Assembly (NCBI GenBank): GCA_030156665.1
Contig: JASGMB010000001.1
Location: 24,208 to 88,207, forward strand
Length of the DNA: 64,000 nucleotides
Source: Clostridiales bacterium
Lineage (GTDB): Bacteria; Bacillota; Clostridia; SK-Y3
Reading direction: 5' to 3'
Shown: piece after piece, positions 27,851-36,223 of the stretch
Position numbering within the stretch: position 1 is the first letter of the stretch
Layout of the letters: each line of letters begins with the position of its first letter
Position numbers and translations under genes: made by a program
The notes under the pieces: model-generated
The model's database searches: none
Told to the model about the DNA's origin: nothing
The model's input: only the letters and a program-made list of their open reading frames with translations

Positions 27851-28366
27851 TTACTTTAACGCTCCAAACTTATAAACAGCTTTTCCAATGATCATATCTT
27901 TCGTAATATATTTTTGATCCCATTTTCTGCAGTCATAAGAATTATTTCTATTATCACCCATAACAAAGTATCCATATTCCGGAATTTCATAAGGTCCGAA
28001 ATCTTCATTCATTTTTTCATAAATATATGGTTCCAAATGCAATTTTCCATTAATATAAAGTTTTCCATCTTTGATCAGTATGGTTTCTCCTCCCATACCA
28101 ACAACCCTTTTTACCAGTTGAACATTTTTTTCATGCGGAGAGTGAAATACAATTATATCTCCCCTCTTAACTGGAAAAAACCAATAATTAAATTTTAAAA
28201 CAACAATCTTGTCGTTTATTTGAATGGTAGGTATCATAGAACCTGTAGGAACAATGGAAAGGTTAAGTATGAAAAAACGAATTAACAATGCAATAAGAAT
28301 ATAGATAACGATAGTTTTTATCCAATCTTGTGCTTCTTTAACTATAACTTGTTTATTTATTTGCAT
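27851..28366 (-). CDS. lepB: Type I signal peptidase
   Basis: Membrane serine protease that releases signal peptides. One N-terminal membrane segment (IVIYILIALLIRFFIL), then box B with the catalytic Ser (PTGSMIPTI), box D with the Lys (KRVVGMGGE) and box E (GDNRNNSYDCRKW). 171 residues, the single-anchor Gram-positive type. RBS AAGGAGAGG before ATG 28366. It stands alone, about 150 bases from recJ. Confidence 0.94.
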   Translation of the reverse strand: MQINKQVIVKEAQDWIKTIVIYILIALLIRFFILNLSIVPTGSMIPTIQINDKIVVLKFNYWFFPVKRGDIIVFHSPHEKNVQLVKRVVGMGGETILIKDGKLYINGKLHLEPYIYEKMNEDFGPYEIPEYGYFVMGDNRNNSYDCRKWDQKYITKDMIIGKAVYKFGALK

Positions 28367-28601
28367 TTTAATTACCTCTCCTTGTGTAAATAGTCCAAAA
28401 ATCTACATTTTGGACATAAAAATTATAGCATTTAGCTTCTCTATCTTCAACCTTAAATTGACAATAATGAGTAAAATATTTGTGCAGTCGACAGTATCAT
28501 TGTGCTTATAAGTACTATGTTTTATAGATAAGTTTTTAAGAAAAAATATACTACTAGTCAAAAGAGTTTAGCGTACATATAATATTATTGAGGTGAAATA
28601 C

Positions 28602-29048
28602 ATGATTTTGGTGAGTGCATGTTTATGCGGTATTAATTGTAAATATAATGGAGGAAATAATTTAAATTCAAAAATTTTGGAATTATACAATAAAGGAAAG
28701 CTAATACCTATATGTCCGGAACAGTTAGGTGGGCTTCCTACTCCCAGAGCACCTAGGGAAATAATAAATGGAAATGGATTAGATGTATTAGAGGGAAAAG
28801 CAAAAATATTAGATAAAGATAAAAAGATTGATAATACGAAGGAATTTATTAGAGGAGCACAAAATGCGCTAAAAATTTCTAAAGCCCTGAATATAAAAAA
28901 AGCTATTCTTAAGCAACGTAGTCCTTCCTGCGGATTCGGGCAAATTTATGATGGCAGCTTTTCTGGTAGAATCATAAAAGGAAACGGTGTTACGGCAGAA
29001 CTTTTGCATAGAAATGGTATTCAAATATTAACTGAAGAAGATTTTTAA
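28602..29048 (+). CDS. DUF523 family protein
   Basis: A 148-residue soluble protein. Conserved cysteine motifs of DUF523 are SACLCGINCKYNG, CPEQLGGLPTPR and RSPSCGFGQIYDG, suggesting metal or Fe-S binding; no biochemical role is established that I know of. The in-frame GTG at 28593 is part of GAGGTGA, so the ATG at 28602 is taken. It is one of few plus-strand genes and converges on the pxp cluster. Confidence 0.88.
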   Translation: MILVSACLCGINCKYNGGNNLNSKILELYNKGKLIPICPEQLGGLPTPRAPREIINGNGLDVLEGKAKILDKDKKIDNTKEFIRGAQNALKISKALNIKKAILKQRSPSCGFGQIYDGSFSGRIIKGNGVTAELLHRNGIQILTEEDF

Positions 29049-29083
29049 TAGAATTTATTAATTCTCTAATAATTTATAACGAC

Positions 29084-29128
29084 TGAGGCATTCATTCTGA
29101 TCCCTTGTAGTTCAGAATAAATGCCTCA
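29084..29128. terminator. Bidirectional terminator between DUF523 gene and pxpC
   Basis: TGAGGCATTCATTCTGA pairs with TCAGAATAAATGCCTCA (one mismatch) around an 11-base loop, between converging genes. Confidence 0.75.
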
Positions 29129-29159
29129 TAAAGTTATATTATGTTGATCAGTACTATTT

Positions 29160-30176
29160 TCATTCTTCAACAGAAACATCATAACTTTTACCATTAACAA
29201 TAATGGTATAACTTCTGATTTTTGGTATTGTGGTGGTGTTTTGAAGTCGGTTTAAAATATCCTCTTGCTTTTTTAGAAGTTTGTGTGCTTCTTCGACGTC
29301 CACTTGTTCAAATCGTATCTCATCCCCTGGTCTTAATTGTGCTAACTTAGATATATCTACTGAAACAACAGTAGCAATTTTCGTATAGCCTCCTGTTGTC
29401 TGCCGGTCAGCTAACATTATAATTGGTGTCCCATGACCCGGTACTTGGACAGCTCCAAGCGGTATTCCGTCAGAAATAATATCAGCTTTTTCTATATGTT
29501 CTAATTTAGGCCCTTCCAGTCTATAGCCCATCCTATCTGATTCCTGACCAACTTTATAAGGCTGCGTTAAGAAAGTTTGGATGCTTTTCTTTGTAAAAGC
29601 ATCTTGTTGAGGGCCCAAAACTACTCTAACTTTACAAGGCTGCTTGTATTTCGGAATATCAACGATTGGTAATCTTTTTCCTACCATTTGCATTTGTGCT
29701 TTATTCAGCTTTCCAATTTGTAAAATATCATCCGCTGCTAATTTTCTCCCTTTATAACCACCAATTTTCCCTCTTAAGTAAGTAGACTTACTCCCCATAA
29801 TCACAGGGACTTCAATCCCGCCTGCAATTGCCAAATAGGCACGGCATCCTTCACCAAGCTTACCAAAAATAATTCGGCTCCCTTTATATACATAAATAGA
29901 CTTCCATCTAGGAATATATCTTTCATTAATCTTTGCTCCCAAATCTCCTCCAGTAACTGCAATGACACAATCACATAAAAATTCCGCTTCAAAACCTGGA
30001 AAAGTAATTTCCAATCCTGCCTCTTCTCTTGGATTTCCCACCATTAAATTTGCAGCCTGTAAAGCAAAAGAATCCATTGCTCCTGCAACTGACATTCCAT
30101 ATTGTTGATATCCCTTACGTCCTAAATCTTGAACTGTGGTCAATATACCGGGCTTTATCACTCGTATGGCATTCAT
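29160..30176 (-). CDS. pxpC: 5-oxoprolinase subunit PxpC (KipA)
   Basis: Large subunit of the prokaryotic ATP-dependent 5-oxoprolinase (PxpABC), which opens the toxic cyclised product 5-oxo-L-proline to glutamate. Biotin-dependent-carboxyltransferase-like fold: VIKPGILTTVQDLGRKGYQQYG at the start, AGAMDSFALQAANLMVGN, EITFPG and PGHGTPIIMLADRQTTGGY. 338 residues. RBS AGGAGG; starts 11 bases after pxpB. Last gene of the cluster. Homologous to Bacillus KipA. Confidence 0.94.
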   Translation of the reverse strand: MNAIRVIKPGILTTVQDLGRKGYQQYGMSVAGAMDSFALQAANLMVGNPREEAGLEITFPGFEAEFLCDCVIAVTGGDLGAKINERYIPRWKSIYVYKGSRIIFGKLGEGCRAYLAIAGGIEVPVIMGSKSTYLRGKIGGYKGRKLAADDILQIGKLNKAQMQMVGKRLPIVDIPKYKQPCKVRVVLGPQQDAFTKKSIQTFLTQPYKVGQESDRMGYRLEGPKLEHIEKADIISDGIPLGAVQVPGHGTPIIMLADRQTTGGYTKIATVVSVDISKLAQLRPGDEIRFEQVDVEEAHKLLKKQEDILNRLQNTTTIPKIRSYTIIVNGKSYDVSVEE

Positions 30177-30187
30177 TTATATTCCTC

Positions 30188-30916
30188 CTACTCTTCTAGA
30201 ATTTCTACTTGATAAATACCTTCATCTACTGCTTTGCTAATTTGTTTATATTCATCTCTGGTAATAGAGTAATATCGAATATAATCACCTGCTTTGAGCA
30301 ATATCGGTTGCACTTCATTTTGTGGATCAAACAACTTTATTGGTGTTCTACCAATCAGTCGCCATCCTCCGGGACTATCAATAGGATAAATTCCCGTTTG
30401 TTTATCCGCTATTCCCACTGAACCAGCCGGTATACATGTTCTGGGTTCTTTTAATCTAGGGGTGACAATCTTTTTCGACATACCTCCAAGATAGCAAAAT
30501 CCTGGAGTAAATCCAAGCATATAAATTAAATAGTCTCTGCCACTGTGAATATCTATCACTTCTTGAGGGGTTAATCTATTATGTTGCGCTACAAAATCTA
30601 AATCCGGACCAAATTCTTCTCCATATAACACCGGTATTTTAAAAATTTTCGGTTTTGGCAATTGTAAATCCTTTAAATTTTCTTCTAATACTTGTATTTC
30701 ATTTATAAGTTTTGATGCAGATATCATTAAAGGGTTATATTGCACTAATAGTGAACGGTAGGTTGGAATAACTTCAACTACCTTTTCACTGTCGTATTGT
30801 TGGAGAGTAAGATAAAGCCCCCGTACTTTTTTATGAATATCGATAGAAATAGTATCACCAAATTCTATAACAATATATTGATCTCCTGCAAGTATATATT
30901 TTGCTTTAGTATACAT
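30188..30916 (-). CDS. pxpB: 5-oxoprolinase subunit PxpB (KipI)
   Basis: Partner of PxpC in 5-oxoprolinase; homologue of Bacillus KipI, first described as an inhibitor of kinase KinA. The family block GFTPGFCYLGG, PRTCIPAGSVGIADKQTGIYP and SPGGWRLIGRTP is intact. 242 residues, ATG 30916 after TAGGAGGG. Separated from the Nramp-like gene by a terminator and an R1 repeat, so expression of pxpBC may need read-through or a promoter in that gap. Confidence 0.94.
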   Translation of the reverse strand: MYTKAKYILAGDQYIVIEFGDTISIDIHKKVRGLYLTLQQYDSEKVVEVIPTYRSLLVQYNPLMISASKLINEIQVLEENLKDLQLPKPKIFKIPVLYGEEFGPDLDFVAQHNRLTPQEVIDIHSGRDYLIYMLGFTPGFCYLGGMSKKIVTPRLKEPRTCIPAGSVGIADKQTGIYPIDSPGGWRLIGRTPIKLFDPQNEVQPILLKAGDYIRYYSITRDEYKQISKAVDEGIYQVEILEE

Positions 30917-30939
30917 ATTTACCCTCCTAAACTTAATCT

Positions 30940-31122
30940 ATTGTACTAGTCAAAACATTATTTTAGTTGCTAAAAGTTTTAAAGTCAAGAAATTCTAAGC
31001 TTGCTTTGGATCGCGTCAAACCCGCTTCGTTCAAACAAGTAACGCTACTTTCCTCCGCTTCGCTAAGAATTTCAAAGGCTTTTTCACTATGCTCCTGCCA
31101 CAATATTTTTGACCTAACACAA
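30940..31122. repeat. MITE-like repeat, family R1 copy 3
   Basis: Begins ATTGTACTAGTCAAAA and ends TTTTTGACCTAACACAAT, imperfect inverted ends of the R1 type. The interior near 30984-31050 (AATTCTAAGC.TGCTT.GGATC, then CGTCAAAC.CGCTTCG.TCAAA) is the inverse of 4100-4145, and TTTTTCACTATGCTCC is shared with copy 1. Inserted just upstream of pxpB. Confidence 0.65.
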
Positions 31123-31180
31123 TGCGTTAACTTAGTGTTGCTTAAACACTAGGTATATTTCAAAAAATCACCAGCTTCTC

Positions 31181-31227
31181 AAATAAATACATTTGGGAGC
31201 CCTAAGGGCTCCCAAATGTATTTATTT
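31181..31227 (-). terminator. Perfect 22-bp palindromic terminator after the Nramp-like gene
   Basis: AAATAAATACATTTGGGAGCCC (31181-31202) and its exact inverse (31206-31227) pair around TAA; GGGAGCCC/GGGCTCCC forms the GC core and T-rich arms flank it both ways. It lies 34 bases past the stop at 31261. Confidence 0.8.
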
Positions 31228-31260
31228 ATTAATTGTACGGTCTATTATTTTGTTATGCTT

Positions 31261-32505
31261 TTACTTCATCATGCTGCTAACTTTTTCTATGAAAAGTAAT
31301 AATGAACGATAACTGATAAGTATAGTAACAAGGATAACAGCAATTGATAGTACATTGGTAGCAAGGTTATTTTTGTATTCTCCCATCTTTTCCTTGTTGT
31401 TTAGTGCAAAGTAAAGGAAAATCGCAATAATCGGTAAAATAATCGCATTAGCTGCTTGTGCAAAAAGAATTACTTCAATAGGACTTTTTTTACCTAAAGC
31501 AGAAAGCAAAATACCGATAGCAAGAATAAACATCCATACTACTTTAAACTTTATGTCTTTTAAATCTTTTTTCCAACCCAAAGCACCTGACATTGCATAA
31601 GCTGCAGCTAAAGGTGCTGCAATAGCAGAAGAAAATCCGGCAGAAAATAACCCGATTGCAAAAAACCATTTTGCCCAAGAGCCTAATAACGGTTCTAATT
31701 GTACAGCCATCTGCCCTGCATCTTTAATTTCAGTTGCTGTACCATAAAAAGCTGCGGAAGCGGTAACAATAATCGCCATAGATATGAATCCGCCCAATGT
31801 TATAGAAATAATAGTATCCATTCTAGCTTCCTTTGCCTGTTCTGGTTTACTCCATTTTTCCTGTACAGCAGAAGCATGTAAGAAAAGATTATAAGGTACA
31901 ACTGTTGTGCCGATTAATCCCACAACGGTCAACCAGGCTCTGTCTGTATTAGGAACTGTAGGTATAAATAAACCTCTAAGGATTGCTCCCACATCCGGCA
32001 AAGTGACTACAGCCGTTACAAAAAAAGTTATACTCATGATAATAACTAAAGTTACCAATACTTTTTCAATTCTTTTATAGCTGCCAGACCATAACATAAT
32101 AAATGCAACAATTCCTAACAATGGTCCCCAAATCTGACTGCTAATGGTAGGAAAAACAGATTTCAATCCTAGTGCTCCTCCCATAATATTACCTGTTTCA
32201 TAGGCGGAGTTGCCGATAAAAATAGCTGAAACCACTAAAACAATAGCAAAAAATTTAGCAATAGGATTTGAAAATTGATTTCTCAGTGCCTCTCCCAGTC
32301 CTTGACGAGACACAACACCTAAACGTGCAGACATTTCTTGAAAGGTCATAGTCGCCAAAGTAGAAAATAACATTGCCCATAATAACGTATAACCAAAACT
32401 TGCCCCTGAAACTGTAGCAGTCGTTACAGTCCCAGGACCTATAAAAGCTGCTGCTACTAAAGCACCTGGTCCGATATTTTTAAATCTCTCAGTCAATTTG
32501 CTCAC
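31261..32505 (-). CDS. Nramp-fold transporter lacking metal ligands (YcsG-like)
   Basis: A 414-residue inner-membrane carrier of the Nramp/LeuT fold with about 11 hydrophobic segments. In metal-transporting Nramp proteins helix 1 has DPGN and helix 6 has MPHN; here these are GPGTVTTA and VVPYNLFLH, so the Asp, Asn and Met ligands are absent. Situated within the 5-oxoprolinase cluster like Bacillus ycsG, it more likely carries an organic acid or amino acid such as 5-oxoproline than a metal. That substrate is inference. Start GTG at 32505 after GGGGGAA; R4 copy 2 lies immediately upstream. Confidence 0.85.
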   Translation of the reverse strand: MSKLTERFKNIGPGALVAAAFIGPGTVTTATVSGASFGYTLLWAMLFSTLATMTFQEMSARLGVVSRQGLGEALRNQFSNPIAKFFAIVLVVSAIFIGNSAYETGNIMGGALGLKSVFPTISSQIWGPLLGIVAFIMLWSGSYKRIEKVLVTLVIIMSITFFVTAVVTLPDVGAILRGLFIPTVPNTDRAWLTVVGLIGTTVVPYNLFLHASAVQEKWSKPEQAKEARMDTIISITLGGFISMAIIVTASAAFYGTATEIKDAGQMAVQLEPLLGSWAKWFFAIGLFSAGFSSAIAAPLAAAYAMSGALGWKKDLKDIKFKVVWMFILAIGILLSALGKKSPIEVILFAQAANAIILPIIAIFLYFALNNKEKMGEYKNNLATNVLSIAVILVTILISYRSLLLFIEKVSSMMK

Positions 32506-32524
32506 TTCTAAAATTCCCCCTTTT

Positions 32525-32582
32525 ATAATGACTGCGACAGCATCTCACTACTTGCAAACAAAATGAACGCCGCATAAATTTT
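32525..32582. repeat. Dispersed repeat R4, copy 2
   Basis: Matches 19229-19290, with GACAGCATCTCACTACTTGC identical and flanks diverged. It is 20 bases upstream of the Nramp-like start codon. The next 120 bases hold paired segments ATCAAAATCT/AGATTTTGAT and a direct repeat CGGAGAATAAAATC. Confidence 0.6.
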
Positions 32583-32702
32583 TATCAAAATCTATCGCTT
32601 CAATCACTTCGAGATTTACCTCGGAGAATAAAATCTCGGAGAATAAAATCAAAGATTTTGATATTTTTGAGTAATGTCAGAAAATTTGATTCTGACTTGT
32701 TT

Positions 32703-33503
32703 TTATATTGATGCTATATCTTCATCGACTAAATCAGTAATAAACATATGCCCTGGTGCATGCGTAATCATTAATGGCGGTTTAGCTTTCATCGCCACTG
32801 CCTGAGGTGTAACACCACAAGCCCAAAATACAGGTATTTCCCCTTCGCGAATTTGCACCGGGTCTCCAAATGATGGCTTGCCTATATCTTCAATACCAAT
32901 CAATTCCGGCCATCCTATGTGAATAGGTCCACCGTGAACTGCTGGAAAACGGGAAGTAACCTGTATTGCCTTTACCAGCTTTTCTCTTTTAATTGGTCGC
33001 ATGCTTACCACCATAGGCCCTTGAAAAATGCCGGCAGGTTCACATTGAATATTGGTAACATACATTGGTACATTGCACCCTTGTTCAATATGTCGTACCG
33101 GAATACCTGCATTCAATAACGCATTCTCAAATGTAAAACTGCAACCAAGAAGAAATACAACAAAATCATCTCTCCAGATGGAAACCAAGTTGTCTACTTC
33201 TTGCTCTAATATTCCATCTTTATAAATTCGATATTTTGGTACATCTGTACGAATGTCAGCTCCAGGAGCAATCCTTTTCGGCTCCCAATTTCCTACATCT
33301 GTAACCTCCAATAAAGGACAGGGTTTGGGGTTACGTTGACAAAATAATAAAAAATCAAAAGCTTGTTCTTTAGGAAGAATAACTAAATTTGTTTGAACTG
33401 CTCCTTTAGCCATTCCTGAAGTAGGTTGCCGAATTTTTCCCAGTCTTATTTGGTTGCGAATATCCTTTGCTGTCTTTTTTTCTAGGTTTTCTTTAGCAAC
33501 CAT
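32703..33503 (-). CDS. DUF1445 / YcsI-like putative hydro-lyase (possible D-glutamate cyclase relative)
   Basis: A 266-residue soluble protein of the DUF1445 family, long annotated as putative hydro-lyase. Conserved stretches: IRQPTSGMAKGAVQTNL, NPKPCPLLEVTDVG, WRDDFVVFLLGCSFTFE, IEQGCNVPMY, FWACGVTPQ and ITHAPGHMFITD. A eukaryotic protein related to this family (DGLUCY) is D-glutamate cyclase, linking D-glutamate and 5-oxo-D-proline, which would fit this cluster. The ATG overlaps the pxpA end by 11 bases, with GGGGGAG as ribosome site. Same neighbour set as Bacillus ycsI. Confidence 0.87.
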   Translation of the reverse strand: MVAKENLEKKTAKDIRNQIRLGKIRQPTSGMAKGAVQTNLVILPKEQAFDFLLFCQRNPKPCPLLEVTDVGNWEPKRIAPGADIRTDVPKYRIYKDGILEQEVDNLVSIWRDDFVVFLLGCSFTFENALLNAGIPVRHIEQGCNVPMYVTNIQCEPAGIFQGPMVVSMRPIKREKLVKAIQVTSRFPAVHGGPIHIGWPELIGIEDIGKPSFGDPVQIREGEIPVFWACGVTPQAVAMKAKPPLMITHAPGHMFITDLVDEDIASI

Positions 33504-34269
33504 AGAATATCTCCCCCAGTGAAGTAACTTTCACTCCAGCATTTTCTAATTCTTTTCTAATGCTCTGAATAAATTCAACTGCACCTAGCGTATCACCATG
33601 AACACAGATAGAATCAGCATGAACCTCAATATCTTTTCCGTCCACCGCTGTTACTTTACCCTCTTTAATCATTCTAACAACGCGCTTGGCTACTTCTTTC
33701 TCATCTTTTACGATAGCATTAGGCAGCTTTCTGGATACTAATGACCCATCTGAATTATAATTTCGGTCACCAAATACTTCGCAGGCTGTCATTAACCCTA
33801 CTTCTTTCCCTGCTTTTTCCATTTCCGATCCAGCCAGCGCAAGCAAAATTAACTTCTTATCCACCTCATAAATCGCTTCAGCAATCGCTATGGATAAGGA
33901 TTTATCCACACCTGCAGCATTATATAATGCACCATGGGGTTTTACATGTTGCAATCTTATTCCCTGGGCATCACAAAAAGCTTTTAAAGCTCCAATTTGA
34001 TAGATAATATAATCTTTTATCTCTACTGGATCCACATCCATTTTTCGTCTTCCGAACCCCAATAAATCCGGATAGCCCGGATGAGCTCCAACACCTACAT
34101 TGTAATCTTTTGCTAATTTTACTGTATTACTCATAACATGTGGATCCCCTGCATGAAAACCACACGCAATATTAGCAGACGTGATGTATTGAATCGCTTT
34201 TTCATCTAATCCTAATTTATATCTTCCAAAACTTTCACCCATATCACAATTTATGTCAACCATTTTCAT
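33493..34269 (-). CDS. pxpA: 5-oxoprolinase subunit PxpA (LamB/YcsF family)
   Basis: Third subunit of 5-oxoprolinase. LamB/YcsF family protein of 258 residues: DINCDMGESFGRYKLG, ANIACGFHAGDP, GVGAHPGYPDLLGFGRR, HVKPHGALYN and the C-terminal ICVHGDTLGA. The frame continues upstream to 34323, but AGGAGG before ATG 34269 gives the usual family start. First gene of pxpA-ycsI-ycsG-pxpB-pxpC. Confidence 0.94.
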   Translation of the reverse strand: MKMVDINCDMGESFGRYKLGLDEKAIQYITSANIACGFHAGDPHVMSNTVKLAKDYNVGVGAHPGYPDLLGFGRRKMDVDPVEIKDYIIYQIGALKAFCDAQGIRLQHVKPHGALYNAAGVDKSLSIAIAEAIYEVDKKLILLALAGSEMEKAGKEVGLMTACEVFGDRNYNSDGSLVSRKLPNAIVKDEKEVAKRVVRMIKEGKVTAVDGKDIEVHADSICVHGDTLGAVEFIQSIRKELENAGVKVTSLGEIFYGC

Positions 34270-34381
34270 GAGTAAACGTCCTCCTGTGTAATTGCATCCT
34301 TGTATACAATTATTTATGTACACATAACAATTTTATCGACAAAATTTAAACTTGTCAATCTTAAATTTTAAATTTTTGATC

Positions 34382-34433
34382 AATCCAATATTAAAAGCTC
34401 TATAGGACCCTATAGAGCTTTTAATATTGGATT
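34382..34433 (-). terminator. Long terminator after the SLH-GH18 gene
   Basis: AATCCAATATTAAAAGCTCT through ATAGG, and the exact inverse, give about 24 paired bases with a minimal loop. It lies eight bases past the stop at 34442. Confidence 0.8.
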
Positions 34434-34441
34434 CGTTAATT

Positions 34442-36205
34442 TTATCTTTCAGAAGTTATGCTTTCAAACAATGGCCATACATTGAGATAATGAGGGTGAA
34501 TTTGATCTTCTAAATCTGTAAAATCCGGCACTAATCCTAATCGCCATACAGAAATGCCATCAATACCAAACATCTGTGCAATTTTCATTTTTGCTTTTAT
34601 GCTTCGTTCATCTTCATACCATATAAATTTTTTGCTATTCTCATCTTCAAAAACCAAGTACGGCAGTTGAGTACTACTAGAAAATTTCATTTGTCTATCT
34701 TTCAAACTACTATCTTCCATATATTGTCCAACTTTTTCATATAATAAATGTTTTGGCGCATCATCAATGACATTACCATCTTTAAATTCCCATTGTATTG
34801 CATCAAAATTGATTTGGAGCAGTAACTTTTTTTTCGGTATCCCTTCTTTTGGGTCAATAGCGTATCGCAGAGCATAATAAATATCTTTTATGGGTGCTAA
34901 AGAAGGTATATTGCCTGCAAAAGATTCTTTCTCTTCTTCATTCAATTTTTTCGGGTCATAATCATGGGCCATTAAAATTACTTTGTCAGCAATTTCTCCT
35001 ATCGCTTTATAATCATATCCATCAAAAAATACTTGACCTGGTTCCCTTTTAGGATGAACACATACCATTAATTCTTTCTTTGCTTTGTCCAACTCTTGCT
35101 TAAGTTGCGATAAAAAACTGATGAAATTATTCCTATCATCACCGGAATCCATTAACGCTTCAAAATCAATAACCACACCGTCAAATTCTACTGAAATATT
35201 ATCTTTTTGTGTTTTATTTACCAGGTTAACAATATCCTCTATCACATAACTAGAATTTTTTTTATTGTTTAGCAATAGGGAAATTAATCCTATATTTTCT
35301 TCATTGATCATAATGCGATCCTGGTTAGTACCAAATACCATCATATATTTTTTAATATTGTTTTTTTCTGCTTGTTCTATCACTTTACTAAAACCATCTG
35401 GAATATAAAATGGATGGTTAGATGCTGGCAGACTTATGGATAATTCAATTTGCCCGGATTGTTCATTGAATTCAATTCTGCTCCAACCAAAACTCATCAT
35501 ATTAAAAACATTCATTTTGTCAATTTGAGGGTAGGAACGTATCGCATAAAATCCGTTTAAGCTTTGCAGTTTATGATTTAGAATATTATACAACCTTACA
35601 AGCATTGCTGCTGCCTCTTGTCGAAGAGCATTCTGACCCGGTGCAAAAGCATCCACACTCTTTCCATAGATAATACCAAGATCTTTTGCAACGGTTATAT
35701 AGCCTTTGTAATTTTTCACATCGCGAAATGGAGTTTGTTCTTTATTTAAAAGCTTAGCCAATTCATCATATTGCAGTGCCCTTACAATCATAACAGCCAT
35801 TTCTTCACGTGTAATATATTTATTGGGTTCAAACTTATTTTCCGGATACTCTGTTCGAAAAATAATTGAATTTTGAAGTCCTGCAATGATACTTTTATAA
35901 TACCAGTCTGTTGCGCTTATATCGGTAAAAATCTCTTGTATTCGCTGGTTATTCACATCTATATTCAAGATTCTAATCAAAAAAGTCAAAAACTCTGCTC
36001 TGGTAATATAATCATTGTAGCCAAATAAATCATTTCCTTTTCCTTTTGTAATATTTAATTCTTTCAGCTTATAAATATATTGCTCAGACCAATCTCCGGG
36101 TGGAATATCTGTAAATTTCTCAACACTTTCTGCTTGTGCAAATACATTAATTGTTGAGGAAGTCATCAATATTATTATAATAAACATCATCAAATACTTT
36201 TTCAT
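34442..36205 (-). CDS. SLH-domain protein with GH18-type hydrolase domain
   Basis: Exported wall protein of 587 residues. A signal peptide (MKKYLMMFIIIILM...NVFAQA) is followed by three S-layer-homology repeats (about 35-200: FTDIPPGDWSEQYI, FTDISATDWYYKSI, FRDVKNYKGYI, each with a TRAEF/TREEM/LRQEA motif), which bind pyruvylated wall polymer. The C-terminal half is a glycoside hydrolase family 18 domain like spore-cortex YaaH/YdhD, with the catalytic signature DGVVIDFEAL (last Glu the acid) and the ending GIDGISVWRLGL. Probably a peptidoglycan or chitin-type glycosidase. ATG 36205 follows GGGAG. It begins 18 bases after mutS2. Confidence 0.87.
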   Translation of the reverse strand: MKKYLMMFIIIILMTSSTINVFAQAESVEKFTDIPPGDWSEQYIYKLKELNITKGKGNDLFGYNDYITRAEFLTFLIRILNIDVNNQRIQEIFTDISATDWYYKSIIAGLQNSIIFRTEYPENKFEPNKYITREEMAVMIVRALQYDELAKLLNKEQTPFRDVKNYKGYITVAKDLGIIYGKSVDAFAPGQNALRQEAAAMLVRLYNILNHKLQSLNGFYAIRSYPQIDKMNVFNMMSFGWSRIEFNEQSGQIELSISLPASNHPFYIPDGFSKVIEQAEKNNIKKYMMVFGTNQDRIMINEENIGLISLLLNNKKNSSYVIEDIVNLVNKTQKDNISVEFDGVVIDFEALMDSGDDRNNFISFLSQLKQELDKAKKELMVCVHPKREPGQVFFDGYDYKAIGEIADKVILMAHDYDPKKLNEEEKESFAGNIPSLAPIKDIYYALRYAIDPKEGIPKKKLLLQINFDAIQWEFKDGNVIDDAPKHLLYEKVGQYMEDSSLKDRQMKFSSSTQLPYLVFEDENSKKFIWYEDERSIKAKMKIAQMFGIDGISVWRLGLVPDFTDLEDQIHPHYLNVWPLFESITSER

Positions 36206-36223
36206 CGGTATTTCTCCCAATAA

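Noticed and set aside
30967..31152. A 61-codon plus-strand frame inside the R1 repeat
   Set aside because: It is formed by repeat sequence, is not kept in the other copies and has no ribosome site.
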